NCBI GenBank assembly: GCA_002869685.1
Contig: PKUE01000040.1
Location: 1 to 44,456 of the forward strand
Direction of reading: 5' to 3'
Length of the DNA stretch: 44,456 nt
From: Desulfuromonas sp.
Lineage (GTDB): Bacteria; Desulfobacterota; Desulfuromonadia; Desulfuromonadales; Desulfuromonadaceae
Both the position numbers and the translations under genes were made by a program. Shown here piece after piece: positions 16,660 to 25,610 of this stretch. Below the pieces are notes generated by a model. The model made no database searches and had not been told where the DNA came from. It was given only the letters and a program-made list of their open reading frames with translations. Position 1 is the first letter of the stretch, and each line of letters starts with the position of its first letter.

Positions 16660-18069
16660 TCAATTCAGGCCGAATTTCTTCATCCGGTAACGGATGGTGT
16701 CACGACTCATTCCCAAACAGGTTGCGGCTTTGGTCTGATTGCCATCGTAACGCAACAAGGCCTGTTGAATCAGCATTTTTTCCACTTCTTCGAGAGTGAT
16801 TCCGTCGGGTGGCAACGTGATATCCATATTTCGCCCACCCGCGGATAAAGAATCAGCAGGAGTATAACTGTCTGAAAGAAGAGGCGCACTGGGCCGCTTG
16901 ATTTCCGTTGGAAGAAAGTTGGGGGTCAACATGGGGGCCGGATCAAGCATCATCACCCGTTCAATCGTGTTGCGCAGCTCCCGCACGTTGCCGGGCCAGT
17001 CATACTGCTTCAGGTAGGCCATGGTTTCAGCCTCAACACCCTGAACTTTCTTGCCATATTCAGCATTGAGTCGCCCGATGAAATAATCAACCAGACTGGG
17101 GATACAATCAATCCGCTCACGAAGTGGCGGCAGGTGAATGCACATGACATTGAGTCGATAGTAGAGATCACCGCGAAACAATCCCTGTTCCACCAGGGCC
17201 GGAAGATCCTGATTGGTCGCGGTCACGATCCGCACATTGGCTTCAAGGTTCGCGCGTCCCCCAACCCGACGGTAGCGCCTGGTTTCAATAACTTTGAGAA
17301 TTTTGGTCTGCATGGCCAACGGCATGTCACCAATTTCATCGAGAAACACCGTGCCGCCATCGGCACATTCAAAAATCCCCTCTTCGCGCTGCGAAGCATC
17401 GGTAAATGCGCCCTTTTCGTGGCCGAACAATTCATTTTCCAGCAAATTGTCAGGGATAGCCGCACAGTTGACATCGATAAATGGAGCTTCTGCCCGCGAA
17501 CTGTGCATGTGGATAGCGCGGGCCACCAACTCTTTACCGGTGCCACTTTCACCCAGGATCAGAATCGTTTTACAGTCACTCTCGGCACAGATTTTCGTCA
17601 TTTTGAAAACTTCGATCATTTTTGCCGAGGATCCAACCAGCTGATCAAAATCACTGCTGCGCCGCAGAATACGTTTGGCGGTAGTGGTCTGTTTTTTAAG
17701 CCGCCGTTTGTCAAGAATCTGCCGGACACGGTGTTCAATGACATCGAGGTTAAACGGTTTACCGATATACTCGTCCGCGCCGAGCTTGAGCGACTTGACG
17801 GTAGAATCAAGATCAGCGTTGGCAGTGATCATAATCACCATCACATGCTCATCCTGCTCCTTGAATTCCTGCAACAACTCCATGCCGTTGGCATCGGGAA
17901 GAGCGATATCGAGCAAAATCATATCCGGCCCGAAAGAGGAAAATTTTTTGCGCGCTTCAGCACCGCAGGCGGCAGACTCAACCAGATAGCCAGCATCCTC
18001 AAGCATTTCCACCAACGACCAGTTAATCAGTTTTTCGTCATCTACAACCAGTATCCGTTCACTACCCAT
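16660..18069 (-). CDS. NtrC-type sigma-54 response regulator
   Basis: A 469-residue response regulator with three domains. The receiver has Asp9-Asp10 and phosphoacceptor Asp54 in LLDIALPD. The AAA+ domain has Walker A GESGTGKE (173-180), Walker B VFLDE and an arginine-rich sensor region. The Fis-type helix-turn-helix is at the C-terminus (about 430-467). The sigma-54 contact loop reads GAFTDA at 220-225 rather than GAFTGA. No histidine kinase is adjacent; the kinase at 39011-41131 has no regulator, so the pair may belong together. It is followed by the octaheme cytochrome and stands divergent from the large cytochrome cluster, which it may control. Confidence 0.92.
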   Translation of the reverse strand: MGSERILVVDDEKLINWSLVEMLEDAGYLVESAACGAEARKKFSSFGPDMILLDIALPDANGMELLQEFKEQDEHVMVIMITANADLDSTVKSLKLGADEYIGKPFNLDVIEHRVRQILDKRRLKKQTTTAKRILRRSSDFDQLVGSSAKMIEVFKMTKICAESDCKTILILGESGTGKELVARAIHMHSSRAEAPFIDVNCAAIPDNLLENELFGHEKGAFTDASQREEGIFECADGGTVFLDEIGDMPLAMQTKILKVIETRRYRRVGGRANLEANVRIVTATNQDLPALVEQGLFRGDLYYRLNVMCIHLPPLRERIDCIPSLVDYFIGRLNAEYGKKVQGVEAETMAYLKQYDWPGNVRELRNTIERVMMLDPAPMLTPNFLPTEIKRPSAPLLSDSYTPADSLSAGGRNMDITLPPDGITLEEVEKMLIQQALLRYDGNQTKAATCLGMSRDTIRYRMKKFGLN

Positions 18070-18227
18070 GGTGAGTCAGACCTCCCCCACTGCTTGACTT
18101 AAAAGCAGATCCGCAGAAAAAACTTATGCGCAGGTCTTTGAGTGCGTCATCACAGACGGTCAGAACCAGGCATTCTATAACCTGCGATTCCATTCACTCA
18201 ATGGTTCCCTACACGATTCATTGAACT

Positions 18228-18243
18228 TGGTTTCATTGTTGCA
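18228..18243 (+). promoter_or_regulatory. Candidate sigma-54 promoter in the 18070-18514 intergenic region
   Basis: TGGTTTCATTGTTGCA matches the sigma-54 pattern TGG-N9-TTGCA: the essential GG and GC doublets sit at the right distance and the -12 element is perfect, while the -24 element lacks the CACG extension. It points at the cytochrome cluster, with the first gene starting about 260 bases after the expected transcription start. The rest of this 445-base region between divergent genes holds a repeated GTTGCAA (18239-18245 and 18277-18283) and no gene. Confidence 0.4.
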
Positions 18244-18514
18244 ATTTCTCGAAAACAACAACAACGCAGTCTGGCGGTTGCAAAAAACCAACCATGTTGA
18301 GCATAACGGACAAATTCCGTTAATTATCCTCAAATAGAAACGGTTCAACAAGCTCAACTAGCTTTTTTTGCACCTGAATCCGGCCTGTGTTTGCGATTGG
18401 TCTACAGGGTTTTTTATCGATGGACGGACCCAGGCGCTACGCAACCGGGTCAGTGCCATTTAACGCATAGCAGCGTCAAACAAGTGGGGCATATGACCCA
18501 TTTTATCACAGGGA

Positions 18515-19534
18515 ATGATGAGGCGGCGGGTGTTTTCTGCGACAGGAATAAAAAAAAATATAAGTTTTTTTTGCACAGTGTTTTTCTCCGTCGCATTGAT
18601 TGCTGCCGTCGGGAGTATGATCCCTTCCAGCATCTGGGCCAGTGAGGAAATCAACACCATTCGTCTCGTTGCAGCCCGCTATGTGGATGACAACGAACGA
18701 CCGTTATCCTACCCGACGACGCTGGCCTATGACACGACACGCGATGAAATTATCGTCACAGATGCGGGAAAATCGCAGCTGGTGATTTTCAACAACGAAT
18801 TATTCCCAACCGACAGTCTTGATGAAGGTCGGGGCATTGTCGCCGTCACCAGTTGCCTGCCTCACAAGGATGGTCTGTACGTTACTTGTGGAAGTACAGA
18901 GAAAGGGAATGGGTTCATCGCACTGGTTAACCCGGCTTTCATCGTGGAGAAAATTATTCGCATCAGTGAAATTAATCCACAATTGGGCAAGTTTACTGCA
19001 ACGCGCCTTGTTGCGGGCTTGAACAATCGTTTTTATGTCCTTCACATCGAAAAAAGCGCTGTCAGTGTTTTCGATCATAACTGGCGCTACTTGCACGACA
19101 TCGTCCCGAAGGATGAAAAACTGGGCATTGCTGAACCGGCCCCGATTCAGGCCCTCGATTGTGACGCCCAGGGCAACTTATATTTTCTCAGTGAAGAACG
19201 GGGTCGTGTGTTCGTCTACGACCAGCACGAAAAGTTTCTTTACAAATTTGGCGAAAAAGGGGGAGCGGAACGCAAACTGGCCCGCCCCAGAGGGCTGGCG
19301 GTTGATCGTAACAACGATCGCCTGTTTATCGTCGACTATCTGCGTCATGCCGTTTCGGCGTACTCGCTGAAGGGGAACTACCTGTTTGAAATTGGCGGCA
19401 AAGGAGACCGCCCCGGCTGGTTCCTCTACCCGACCGATGTCACCGTCGACAGCCAGGGCAATGTTTATGTCAGTGATACGTTCAACCACCGTATTCAGGA
19501 ATTTTCGATAACGACGCAAACGCGTCAGGAGTAG
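18515..19534 (+). CDS. Exported NHL-repeat beta-propeller protein (first)
   Basis: A 339-residue protein with a long signal peptide (hydrophobic about 15-40, probable cleavage near SIWAS). The remainder is a run of NHL-type repeats; the clearest copies are near the C-terminus (ARPRGLAVDRNNDRLFIVD and YPTDVTVDSQGNVYVSDTF). NHL propellers are ligand- or protein-binding scaffolds, and they are often encoded next to multiheme cytochromes in Geobacter. Two ATGs in tandem (18515, 18518) follow AGGGA. It is the first gene of the electron-transfer cluster, 65 bases before the first 12-heme cytochrome. No heme site is present. Confidence 0.8.
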   Translation: MMRRRVFSATGIKKNISFFCTVFFSVALIAAVGSMIPSSIWASEEINTIRLVAARYVDDNERPLSYPTTLAYDTTRDEIIVTDAGKSQLVIFNNELFPTDSLDEGRGIVAVTSCLPHKDGLYVTCGSTEKGNGFIALVNPAFIVEKIIRISEINPQLGKFTATRLVAGLNNRFYVLHIEKSAVSVFDHNWRYLHDIVPKDEKLGIAEPAPIQALDCDAQGNLYFLSEERGRVFVYDQHEKFLYKFGEKGGAERKLARPRGLAVDRNNDRLFIVDYLRHAVSAYSLKGNYLFEIGGKGDRPGWFLYPTDVTVDSQGNVYVSDTFNHRIQEFSITTQTRQE

Positions 19535-19599
19535 TGTTATCCGTATTGTGTCAAGGATGTTGACACGCCATGAAATTCAACTTTTCAGGAGGAAAAAAA

Positions 19600-20382
19600 A
19601 TGATGAGACGTGCCACAATCTTTGTGTTCAGTCTGGCCCTGCTGTCATTGACGGCAACAGGTGCTTTGGCAAGTGCACTCCCCTTAAGCACGGAGGACTG
19701 TGCCAAATGTCACGATGAGATCGTCACAGACGTGACGACACGAGGAGCAAAGCACAACACCGCAGTCACCTGCCTCGACTGCCACCTTGAACACCCCCCC
19801 AAAGGGGAAGAAGTGATTCCCGCCTGTTCCATGTGTCATGACCCGGCGGAAAAAGCCCACTATACAATCGACAACTGCATCGGCTGTCACTACCCCCACT
19901 ACCCTCTGGAGATCAATCTGGACAAGGCGGGCGTTGTCAAGCCGGTCTGCGTCAGCTGCCACGACAATGAAGGAACCCAACTGGTTGACTATCCCAGCAA
20001 ACACAGTGAACTCGATTGTAAGGAATGTCACTTGGCGCACGGGCAGTTCCTGCCCTGTCTGGAATGCCACGAACCGCATACGGAAGAGATGATCTACGAA
20101 GACTGCATTACTTGCCACCAACCCCATAAACCGACGGTGGTCAAGTATCCCGACAACATTCAGTCCTCCTATTGTGCCGGTTGCCACGAAACTGAAACCG
20201 CCGTATTGGCCCAGAACACAACCAAACACCATGATCTGGCCTGCGCCTACTGCCATAAGATGCAACATAAAATGGTTCCACTGTGTACAACATGTCACGG
20301 TACACCACATGACAACGCGTTGCACAGCAAGTTCCCGGACTGCATCAGCTGCCACATTGACCCGCACGCTTTAGAAAAATAG
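19600..20382 (+). CDS. Dodecaheme c-type cytochrome, soluble exported
   Basis: A 260-residue protein with a cleavable signal peptide (ends GALA-SALPL, about residue 24) and twelve CXXCH sites: CAKCH, CLDCH, CSMCH, CIGCH, CVSCH, CKECH, CLECH, CITCH, CAGCH, CAYCH, CTTCH, CISCH. That is one heme per about 20 residues, so it is nearly all heme-binding. The start at 19600 is fixed by AGGAGG 7 bases upstream; an earlier in-frame ATG at 19570 lies before this site. The next gene is a paralogue with the same heme spacing and the same C-terminal DPHAL. It likely moves electrons in the periplasm or through the outer-membrane barrel encoded downstream. Confidence 0.9.
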   Translation: MMRRATIFVFSLALLSLTATGALASALPLSTEDCAKCHDEIVTDVTTRGAKHNTAVTCLDCHLEHPPKGEEVIPACSMCHDPAEKAHYTIDNCIGCHYPHYPLEINLDKAGVVKPVCVSCHDNEGTQLVDYPSKHSELDCKECHLAHGQFLPCLECHEPHTEEMIYEDCITCHQPHKPTVVKYPDNIQSSYCAGCHETETAVLAQNTTKHHDLACAYCHKMQHKMVPLCTTCHGTPHDNALHSKFPDCISCHIDPHALEK

Positions 20383-20436
20383 ACCGGCGATAGACACTAT
20401 TACACTTATTCATCTGTTGCTATGAAGAGGAGAACC

Positions 20437-21318
20437 ATGAAACGAATCAAAAAACATCTCAGCGTATTTATCGCCGTCGCGTTTATTGCCGGCATCTGGG
20501 GTTGCGTTGAACCAACAAACAGCTCCCTGGTGACTTCGGTGGCCCAGGCGAAATCAAGCGACAAAGAGGAGAAAAGTCCCTACGCACAAGACGTAAAACC
20601 TCTGTCAACGCTCGATTGTGCCCGTTGCCACTATTCCGTTTTCGAAATCATCCGTGACAAAGGCGGCAAACATCAACTGGACTGCCAATTCTGTCACGAG
20701 ACGTTCCATACCTACCGCCCGGACAAAAACTGGGCTGACGTAGTTCCCCAATGCACCACCTGCCACGGTGAAATCCACGGTGCGGCATTCCTCGACTGCC
20801 TGAGCTGCCATGGCAATGCGCACATACCGATTGCCGGATTGAGCAACATGGCTACCCTGGAAAAGGATTGTGCCAACTGCCACACCGCCCAGGCCGCTGA
20901 AGTAACCCAGTATCCCAGCGCACACAGCAAAGTGGCATGCAGCGATTGTCACCACACCCAGCACGGCTATAAGCCGGCTTGCGTGGAATGCCATGAGCAA
21001 CCTCACGCTGACTATGCAGATAACAATTCATGCATGGGCTGCCATCCGGTGCACAAACCGCTGGAAATCCACTACAGCGAAGAAACACCGAATACGGCAT
21101 GTGCCACCTGCCATGAGGACATCAATTCACGGCTGATCAGCACACACAAAAAGCACGCCAGCCTGCAATGCGCCTATTGCCATAAGGAAACCCACGGCAA
21201 TATCCCGCAATGTCAGGACTGCCACGGTCTGCCGCACAGCAAAGGAATGCTGGATAAATTCAACGGCTGCACCGATTGTCACTTTGACCCGCACGCTCTG
21301 GTACTTCCCGGGCATTAA
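20437..21318 (+). CDS. Dodecaheme c-type cytochrome, probable lipoprotein
   Basis: A 293-residue paralogue of the preceding gene with twelve CXXCH sites (CARCH, CQFCH, CTTCH, CLSCH, CANCH, CSDCH, CVECH, CMGCH, CATCH, CAYCH, CQDCH, CTDCH). Here the N-terminal hydrophobic segment ends in WGC at Cys23, a plausible though imperfect lipobox, followed by a 40-residue Ser/Lys-rich linker. GAGGAG lies 4 bases before the chosen ATG. The pair likely arose by tandem duplication, one free and one membrane-tethered. The lipid anchor is an inference. It would be suited to docking with the downstream barrel. Confidence 0.88.
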   Translation: MKRIKKHLSVFIAVAFIAGIWGCVEPTNSSLVTSVAQAKSSDKEEKSPYAQDVKPLSTLDCARCHYSVFEIIRDKGGKHQLDCQFCHETFHTYRPDKNWADVVPQCTTCHGEIHGAAFLDCLSCHGNAHIPIAGLSNMATLEKDCANCHTAQAAEVTQYPSAHSKVACSDCHHTQHGYKPACVECHEQPHADYADNNSCMGCHPVHKPLEIHYSEETPNTACATCHEDINSRLISTHKKHASLQCAYCHKETHGNIPQCQDCHGLPHSKGMLDKFNGCTDCHFDPHALVLPGH

Positions 21319-21346
21319 TCAGGCACAGTAACGCCTCAAACCTGCC

Positions 21347-21377
21347 CGCCTGCCACGGTGTTTATCTGTGGCAGGCG
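21347..21377 (+). terminator. Strong hairpin between 12-heme genes and porin gene
   Basis: CGCCTGCCAC (21347-21356) and GTGGCAGGCG (21368-21377) pair perfectly over 10 bases with an 11-base loop. There is no T-tract, so it may be an inefficient terminator, an mRNA-processing or stabilising hairpin that separates expression of the upstream cytochromes from the porin and later genes. Confidence 0.5.
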
Positions 21378-21438
21378 GCTATTTGCCTAAATCAGGCACA
21401 TCTGTATTGTCACTGTTGGCCCGGATGTTTGAAATCTT

Positions 21439-23478
21439 ATGTCGTTATCGCAGGGAATAAAATTTGTCATTCTGGGACTTCTGTTACTTCCTCTGGTGGT
21501 ATCGGAAGCGATGTCTTCCCCGTTGCATTTAACCGGCAATTGGAGTCAACCCTATGGCGATGACAGCGACCAATGGAAACTCGGCCAGAGTTACAACCTG
21601 GACCTGAGCAATGATTTAACATCGGCACTGCGCATCAGTGGCAACGTGCGCTACACCACCAACAAGAAAAAAGACGCTGCTGACACGGAAACTCTGTCAC
21701 CATCATTGCTGATCGGACTCAACAATGATCTGTTCAGTCTCAGCCTCAACGGCATGGAGAATCGACGTAAAGTCGAGGATGAACCGACGACCATCAATCG
21801 CAGTTGGAGCACAACGTTTATCACGTCACTTGATGATCGCTATTGGCCACAATTGCGCTTGAACTACAATCAGAACTTCACCACCGACGACGCCTCACCT
21901 CGAAGCACCGACCAGCAATCGAACATGTTTGACTCCAGTTTGAAATATTCCTGGCGTTTTCTGTCATTTCTGTATGATTTTTCCAACAGTATTGACACTA
22001 ACCACATTGATAAGACCGAAAACGAAAGCAACAACCACTCGGCCCGTGTCCAGTTTCAGGATACCTACTGGAACAACTGCCTGAGCATTATCGCATCTCA
22101 TAAGTACACCCATAACAGCAACACGATCAGCACCACTTCCGGCAGCAGCCAAATCAGCCGTCCCCTGCTGCCAACCGCAGGCATTGCCAGCCTGGATGAC
22201 ACTCCGTTAACCGATCCGTTGTCCCCGGAATCCACATTGATCGACAACGACAGTTTCACACCGACCAGTATTGAGCTTGTTCAACCGACCGAAACAGTGA
22301 ACGTCGGAGTACAGATCAATCTGGAGGATTTTAACGAAATCATTTTTTCCCTTGACCGGGAGATCAACAGCGACGTACAGAGTCGACTGACCTGGAGCTT
22401 TTATGGCAGCCTGAACAACGATGACTGGCAGCTTTTGACCATACCGGCAACCGTAATTTATTCTGTGGAGGATGGCCGCAGTCTGGTGACAATCCAGTTT
22501 GCTTCCACGGTCAGCAATCTACGCTATGTCAAAGCCGTCATTACGTCCACTGCCGGTATCGGCACGGCGTATATCACCGAAATTGACGTCAATCAACTGG
22601 TCACACTCAATGCCGGCGACAGCTCCCTGACCACCGTGAGTCGGACGCATTTGAGTCAGGGCAGTATCAGTTATCGTCCTTGGGATCAGTGGAGCATCGG
22701 TTACACCTTCAACCGTAACGATACCAGTTCGGACAGCGGTTCGACCTCTGTCCAACTCAGTCAGATTTTGAACAGCGCCCTGACAGTCAACCGCTACTTT
22801 GCCCTGTCAATGAGTATCAACGAGTCCACCGACGATATCAAAAATCAGGATGTGGTCAAAAACCGGTCATACTCGCTGTCCTATCGGGCGACTCCGCTGG
22901 ACAGCCTGAGTTTTTCACTCGGTGGAACCCGTTCCGAATACCGGGAAGACAACACCGTCGTCAACCGTTCCGATACCTTCAACAGTCACTTGGCGGCCAC
23001 AATTTATCCAGATCTGACTGCGGGCCTCTCAACCAACTGGACCCGAAATACCGATGAAGAAACCGGCATTGAAACGACAAACTGGGATTACCGGGTCGAT
23101 ATTGCCGCCCGTTTTACCGACACCTTTAATCTTTCGGCCAGTTACACATTCCGTGACAACGATGACGGCAGTACGGAAAACAACTACGAACTCAATACGG
23201 TCTATCGGCCGTCTTCTTATATTTCTCTGACTTCGGGCTACAAACACACCAAGTCAATCGACAATATTTACTCCACGCTAAACTTTCGACTGACCCAGAA
23301 GATCCAGACCGATTTCCGCTATGCCTACCTTGAAGCGGACACAACCGTTCAATCGGCCAGTTTCAATTTAACCTGGAATCTGAGTACCATTTTCAATATT
23401 CGCCAGAGCCTGGCCTGGTCACTCGACGATACGGAAGAAAGCTGGTCGGGGCTGACAACCGTCAACTACAACTTCTAA
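21439..23478 (+). CDS. Outer-membrane beta-barrel with inserted beta-sandwich
   Basis: A 679-residue exported protein: signal peptide (about 1-26), then many alternating amphipathic strands ending in VNYNF, the C-terminal aromatic typical of outer-membrane barrels. Two barrel-like halves (about 30-225 and 400-679) flank a non-barrel region at about 275-390 (TSIELVQP through YVKAVITS) that reads like a discoidin/F5-8C-type beta-sandwich. No heme motif is present. In porin-cytochrome conduits a barrel of this kind surrounds a multiheme cytochrome so that electrons cross the outer membrane; here the 12-heme pair precedes it. I do not recognise a named family. Confidence 0.75.
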   Translation: MSLSQGIKFVILGLLLLPLVVSEAMSSPLHLTGNWSQPYGDDSDQWKLGQSYNLDLSNDLTSALRISGNVRYTTNKKKDAADTETLSPSLLIGLNNDLFSLSLNGMENRRKVEDEPTTINRSWSTTFITSLDDRYWPQLRLNYNQNFTTDDASPRSTDQQSNMFDSSLKYSWRFLSFLYDFSNSIDTNHIDKTENESNNHSARVQFQDTYWNNCLSIIASHKYTHNSNTISTTSGSSQISRPLLPTAGIASLDDTPLTDPLSPESTLIDNDSFTPTSIELVQPTETVNVGVQINLEDFNEIIFSLDREINSDVQSRLTWSFYGSLNNDDWQLLTIPATVIYSVEDGRSLVTIQFASTVSNLRYVKAVITSTAGIGTAYITEIDVNQLVTLNAGDSSLTTVSRTHLSQGSISYRPWDQWSIGYTFNRNDTSSDSGSTSVQLSQILNSALTVNRYFALSMSINESTDDIKNQDVVKNRSYSLSYRATPLDSLSFSLGGTRSEYREDNTVVNRSDTFNSHLAATIYPDLTAGLSTNWTRNTDEETGIETTNWDYRVDIAARFTDTFNLSASYTFRDNDDGSTENNYELNTVYRPSSYISLTSGYKHTKSIDNIYSTLNFRLTQKIQTDFRYAYLEADTTVQSASFNLTWNLSTIFNIRQSLAWSLDDTEESWSGLTTVNYNF

Positions 23479-23534
23479 GGTATATTTGTTGCATAAAGCA
23501 CTAAATAGACGCATCAAAAACAAGTGAGGTAATC

Positions 23535-24104
23535 GTGAACAACGTCATTCGCATCATGTTAATTTTGGCTCTGCTGTGTTCAGGGTGTGCCCAAACCGGC
23601 CACCATTACACCGATCCGGCCATTGGTTTGGGCTACATCAAAAAAATTGCCATCCTGCCGCTGGAAAACTTCACTGCCCGCAAAGGGATTGAAGAGCGCA
23701 GCCGCGAATTACTGACAACACGCATTCTCGGTCATGGACTTTATGAAGTGGTTGAGAAAGGTGAATTGCACCGCTTTTTACGTGACGAGATACGCTCCAG
23801 CGAAAAAGAGCTCATTGATCAGCGTATTGCCAAGCGGATGGCGCGAGAATTCAACATTGATGCCTACATCGCCGGATCCGTCGATGAATACACTGAGGTG
23901 CGCAACGGTTCCTACACCTACCCTGAAATCGCCATCAGTCTGCGAATGGTAGATATTAAAACCGGTAACATTATCTGGAAAGCCAGCCACAATGCCAACG
24001 GCTACAGTACCGCCGGTCGACTTCTCGGCTTAAGCGCCGAAGACACCAACAGTGTCCTGTTCCGACTGATCGATAACTTGCTGGCGACCCTGAGCGAAAG
24101 CTGA
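23535..24104 (+). CDS. CsgG/TolB-N-like lipoprotein (first of three)
   Basis: A 189-residue lipoprotein (Cys18 in LCSGC) beginning at a GTG with GAGGT just upstream. The body follows the alpha/beta pattern of the CsgG, LpoB and TolB N-terminal fold: KKIAILPLENFTARKG, then GLYEVVEKGEL, then FNIDAYIAGSVDEY and LRMVDIKTGNIIW. CsgG forms the curli secretion pore; other members (LpoB, GNA1162, FlgO) do not. The long membrane-spanning hairpins of CsgG are not evident here, so a pore is not supported. It likely sits on the periplasmic face of the outer membrane. The next gene starts 5 bases later. Confidence 0.75.
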   Translation: MNNVIRIMLILALLCSGCAQTGHHYTDPAIGLGYIKKIAILPLENFTARKGIEERSRELLTTRILGHGLYEVVEKGELHRFLRDEIRSSEKELIDQRIAKRMAREFNIDAYIAGSVDEYTEVRNGSYTYPEIAISLRMVDIKTGNIIWKASHNANGYSTAGRLLGLSAEDTNSVLFRLIDNLLATLSES

Positions 24105-24109
24105 TCACC

Positions 24110-25609
24110 ATGAGAAGCGTGGCACTATCCTTTATCCTCTTCAGCCTGATCAGCATCATACTGCTGCCCCGGCAGGCGTCTGCCTACCGGATTGCGTTGT
24201 TGCCGGCTCAAGATCTGACCGCTTCGCGAAGCGGACTGGATATTGCCCTGACCGACCAAATATCCGAAGCCTTGCTTCAGCAGGGATTTGAAGTCATCCC
24301 GCGGCAACAGATTATCGACTTTCTTGTTGCCAACAGCATCCGCCGGGGTGGTGAAATCGACTCACTGACCGCACGACGCATGTCCATACAACTCGGCTGT
24401 GAAGGGATTCTGCTCACAACAATCACTGAAAAATCGATTCAACGACAACCAAAAATAGGTATGACCATCATCCTGCTTGAGGGCGACAGCGGTGAACAGA
24501 TTTGGGGCACGACAATCTGCGACCACATCAATGACAGCCAACCCATGCTCGGCATCGGGCGGCTGGAAACAGCCCAACAAATCAAGCAGCACTCTCTGCG
24601 CATGATGGCGGAACAACTCAGTGAAACAATTGTTGATCTTCCCGAGCTTCCTCCGGCATTGCCGGACTATCGGATCACCGACATCGACCTGAAACCGACC
24701 CTGGTGCGCCAGGGAAATCCGGTATTCTGTCGCGTAAAGATCAAATTTCTCAATGACGGCCCTGACTATCTGGAAGTCGAAACCAGTGCTGGCAGCACCA
24801 TTTTGCGAAAAAGCCGTATCGCCCATTACTATGAGGGCGCCGTGGCGACAAACCCACGAGACGGCATCCATCCGATTCGACTGAAAATTCACTGGTCGGA
24901 CGGCCATTCCGAGTTGGTGGATAATCTGATCAACTACCAGGTTGCCAATACGCCGCCACCGATTAAAATGCATGTAGCGACAGGGCTTAACATCGAGGAA
25001 ACCTATGCCTTCTCAGAGAGTGTGGTGATCATCCCCCAAATGGTGGAAAAGAGACCTCTTGACCGCTGGAAGCTGGTCATTAAAGACCGTGAGGGGAAAA
25101 CAATATTAACCGAAGGAAAAAACGCCTCTTTGCCAGAACGACTGGAGTGGCGTGGTACTGATGCCTACAACCAACGACTGGAAACCGGGCGCTACACCAT
25201 GATCATGCAGGTCTGGGATATCGCCGGCAATGAAAACCGCGTGGCGACCAAATTCTATCTGCAACCCGCCAGCCAGCAGATGATCAATATCAGTCAGGTT
25301 GTGATTGAAGGGGAAAATTACCTTAAACTGCTGCCGGCTGAAAACCAACTGGTGCCGGTTGAACAATGGTCCCTGCAACTTGAAACTCCCGACGGCAACT
25401 CCGTGTATAACAAAACCGGCTGGGAACTGCCATCACTGGTGCCGATTCCGCAAGACCTTCCTGTCGATCGGCTGATCTGCAGTGTTCAATCTCTCGATCG
25501 CCTCGGCAACAACGTCGAAATCAAAACGGCTGAGATTAATCTGACCCCCAGTCATGATCAGGTGGCCCAAAGACCTCGCATGCAAACAGAATGGACGGCA
25601 GATTTCTGA
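24110..25609 (+). CDS. Exported CsgG/TolB-N-like protein with Ig-like tail
   Basis: A 499-residue exported protein with a signal peptide (about 1-25, ending ASA). Residues about 26-175 repeat the fold of the previous gene: YRIALLPAQDLTASRSG, GFEVIPRQQIIDFL, LGCEGILLTTITEK. The remaining 320 residues are beta-rich and look like two or three Ig-like domains; one segment (GRYTMIMQVWDIAGN) resembles FlgD/FlgJ-type Ig repeats. It has no heme motif. It lies between two short proteins with the same N-terminal fold. A role as a periplasmic assembly platform is an inference from position. Confidence 0.65.
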   Translation: MRSVALSFILFSLISIILLPRQASAYRIALLPAQDLTASRSGLDIALTDQISEALLQQGFEVIPRQQIIDFLVANSIRRGGEIDSLTARRMSIQLGCEGILLTTITEKSIQRQPKIGMTIILLEGDSGEQIWGTTICDHINDSQPMLGIGRLETAQQIKQHSLRMMAEQLSETIVDLPELPPALPDYRITDIDLKPTLVRQGNPVFCRVKIKFLNDGPDYLEVETSAGSTILRKSRIAHYYEGAVATNPRDGIHPIRLKIHWSDGHSELVDNLINYQVANTPPPIKMHVATGLNIEETYAFSESVVIIPQMVEKRPLDRWKLVIKDREGKTILTEGKNASLPERLEWRGTDAYNQRLETGRYTMIMQVWDIAGNENRVATKFYLQPASQQMINISQVVIEGENYLKLLPAENQLVPVEQWSLQLETPDGNSVYNKTGWELPSLVPIPQDLPVDRLICSVQSLDRLGNNVEIKTAEINLTPSHDQVAQRPRMQTEWTADF

Positions 25610-25610
25610 T

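Noticed and set aside
18370..18514. A GEMM riboswitch in the leader of the first NHL gene
   Set aside because: Some short matches (GCAA, CCGGCCTG) occur, but not in the right order or spacing.
19684..20367. A 227-codon open frame antisense to the first 12-heme cytochrome
   Set aside because: It is the mirror of the CXXCH repeats on the other strand; the plus-strand frame has a ribosome binding site, signal peptide and twelve heme motifs.
23535..24104. True CsgG secretion pore
   Set aside because: The fold pattern fits, but the protein is about 90 residues shorter than CsgG and the two membrane-spanning hairpins are not evident, so only the fold family is claimed.
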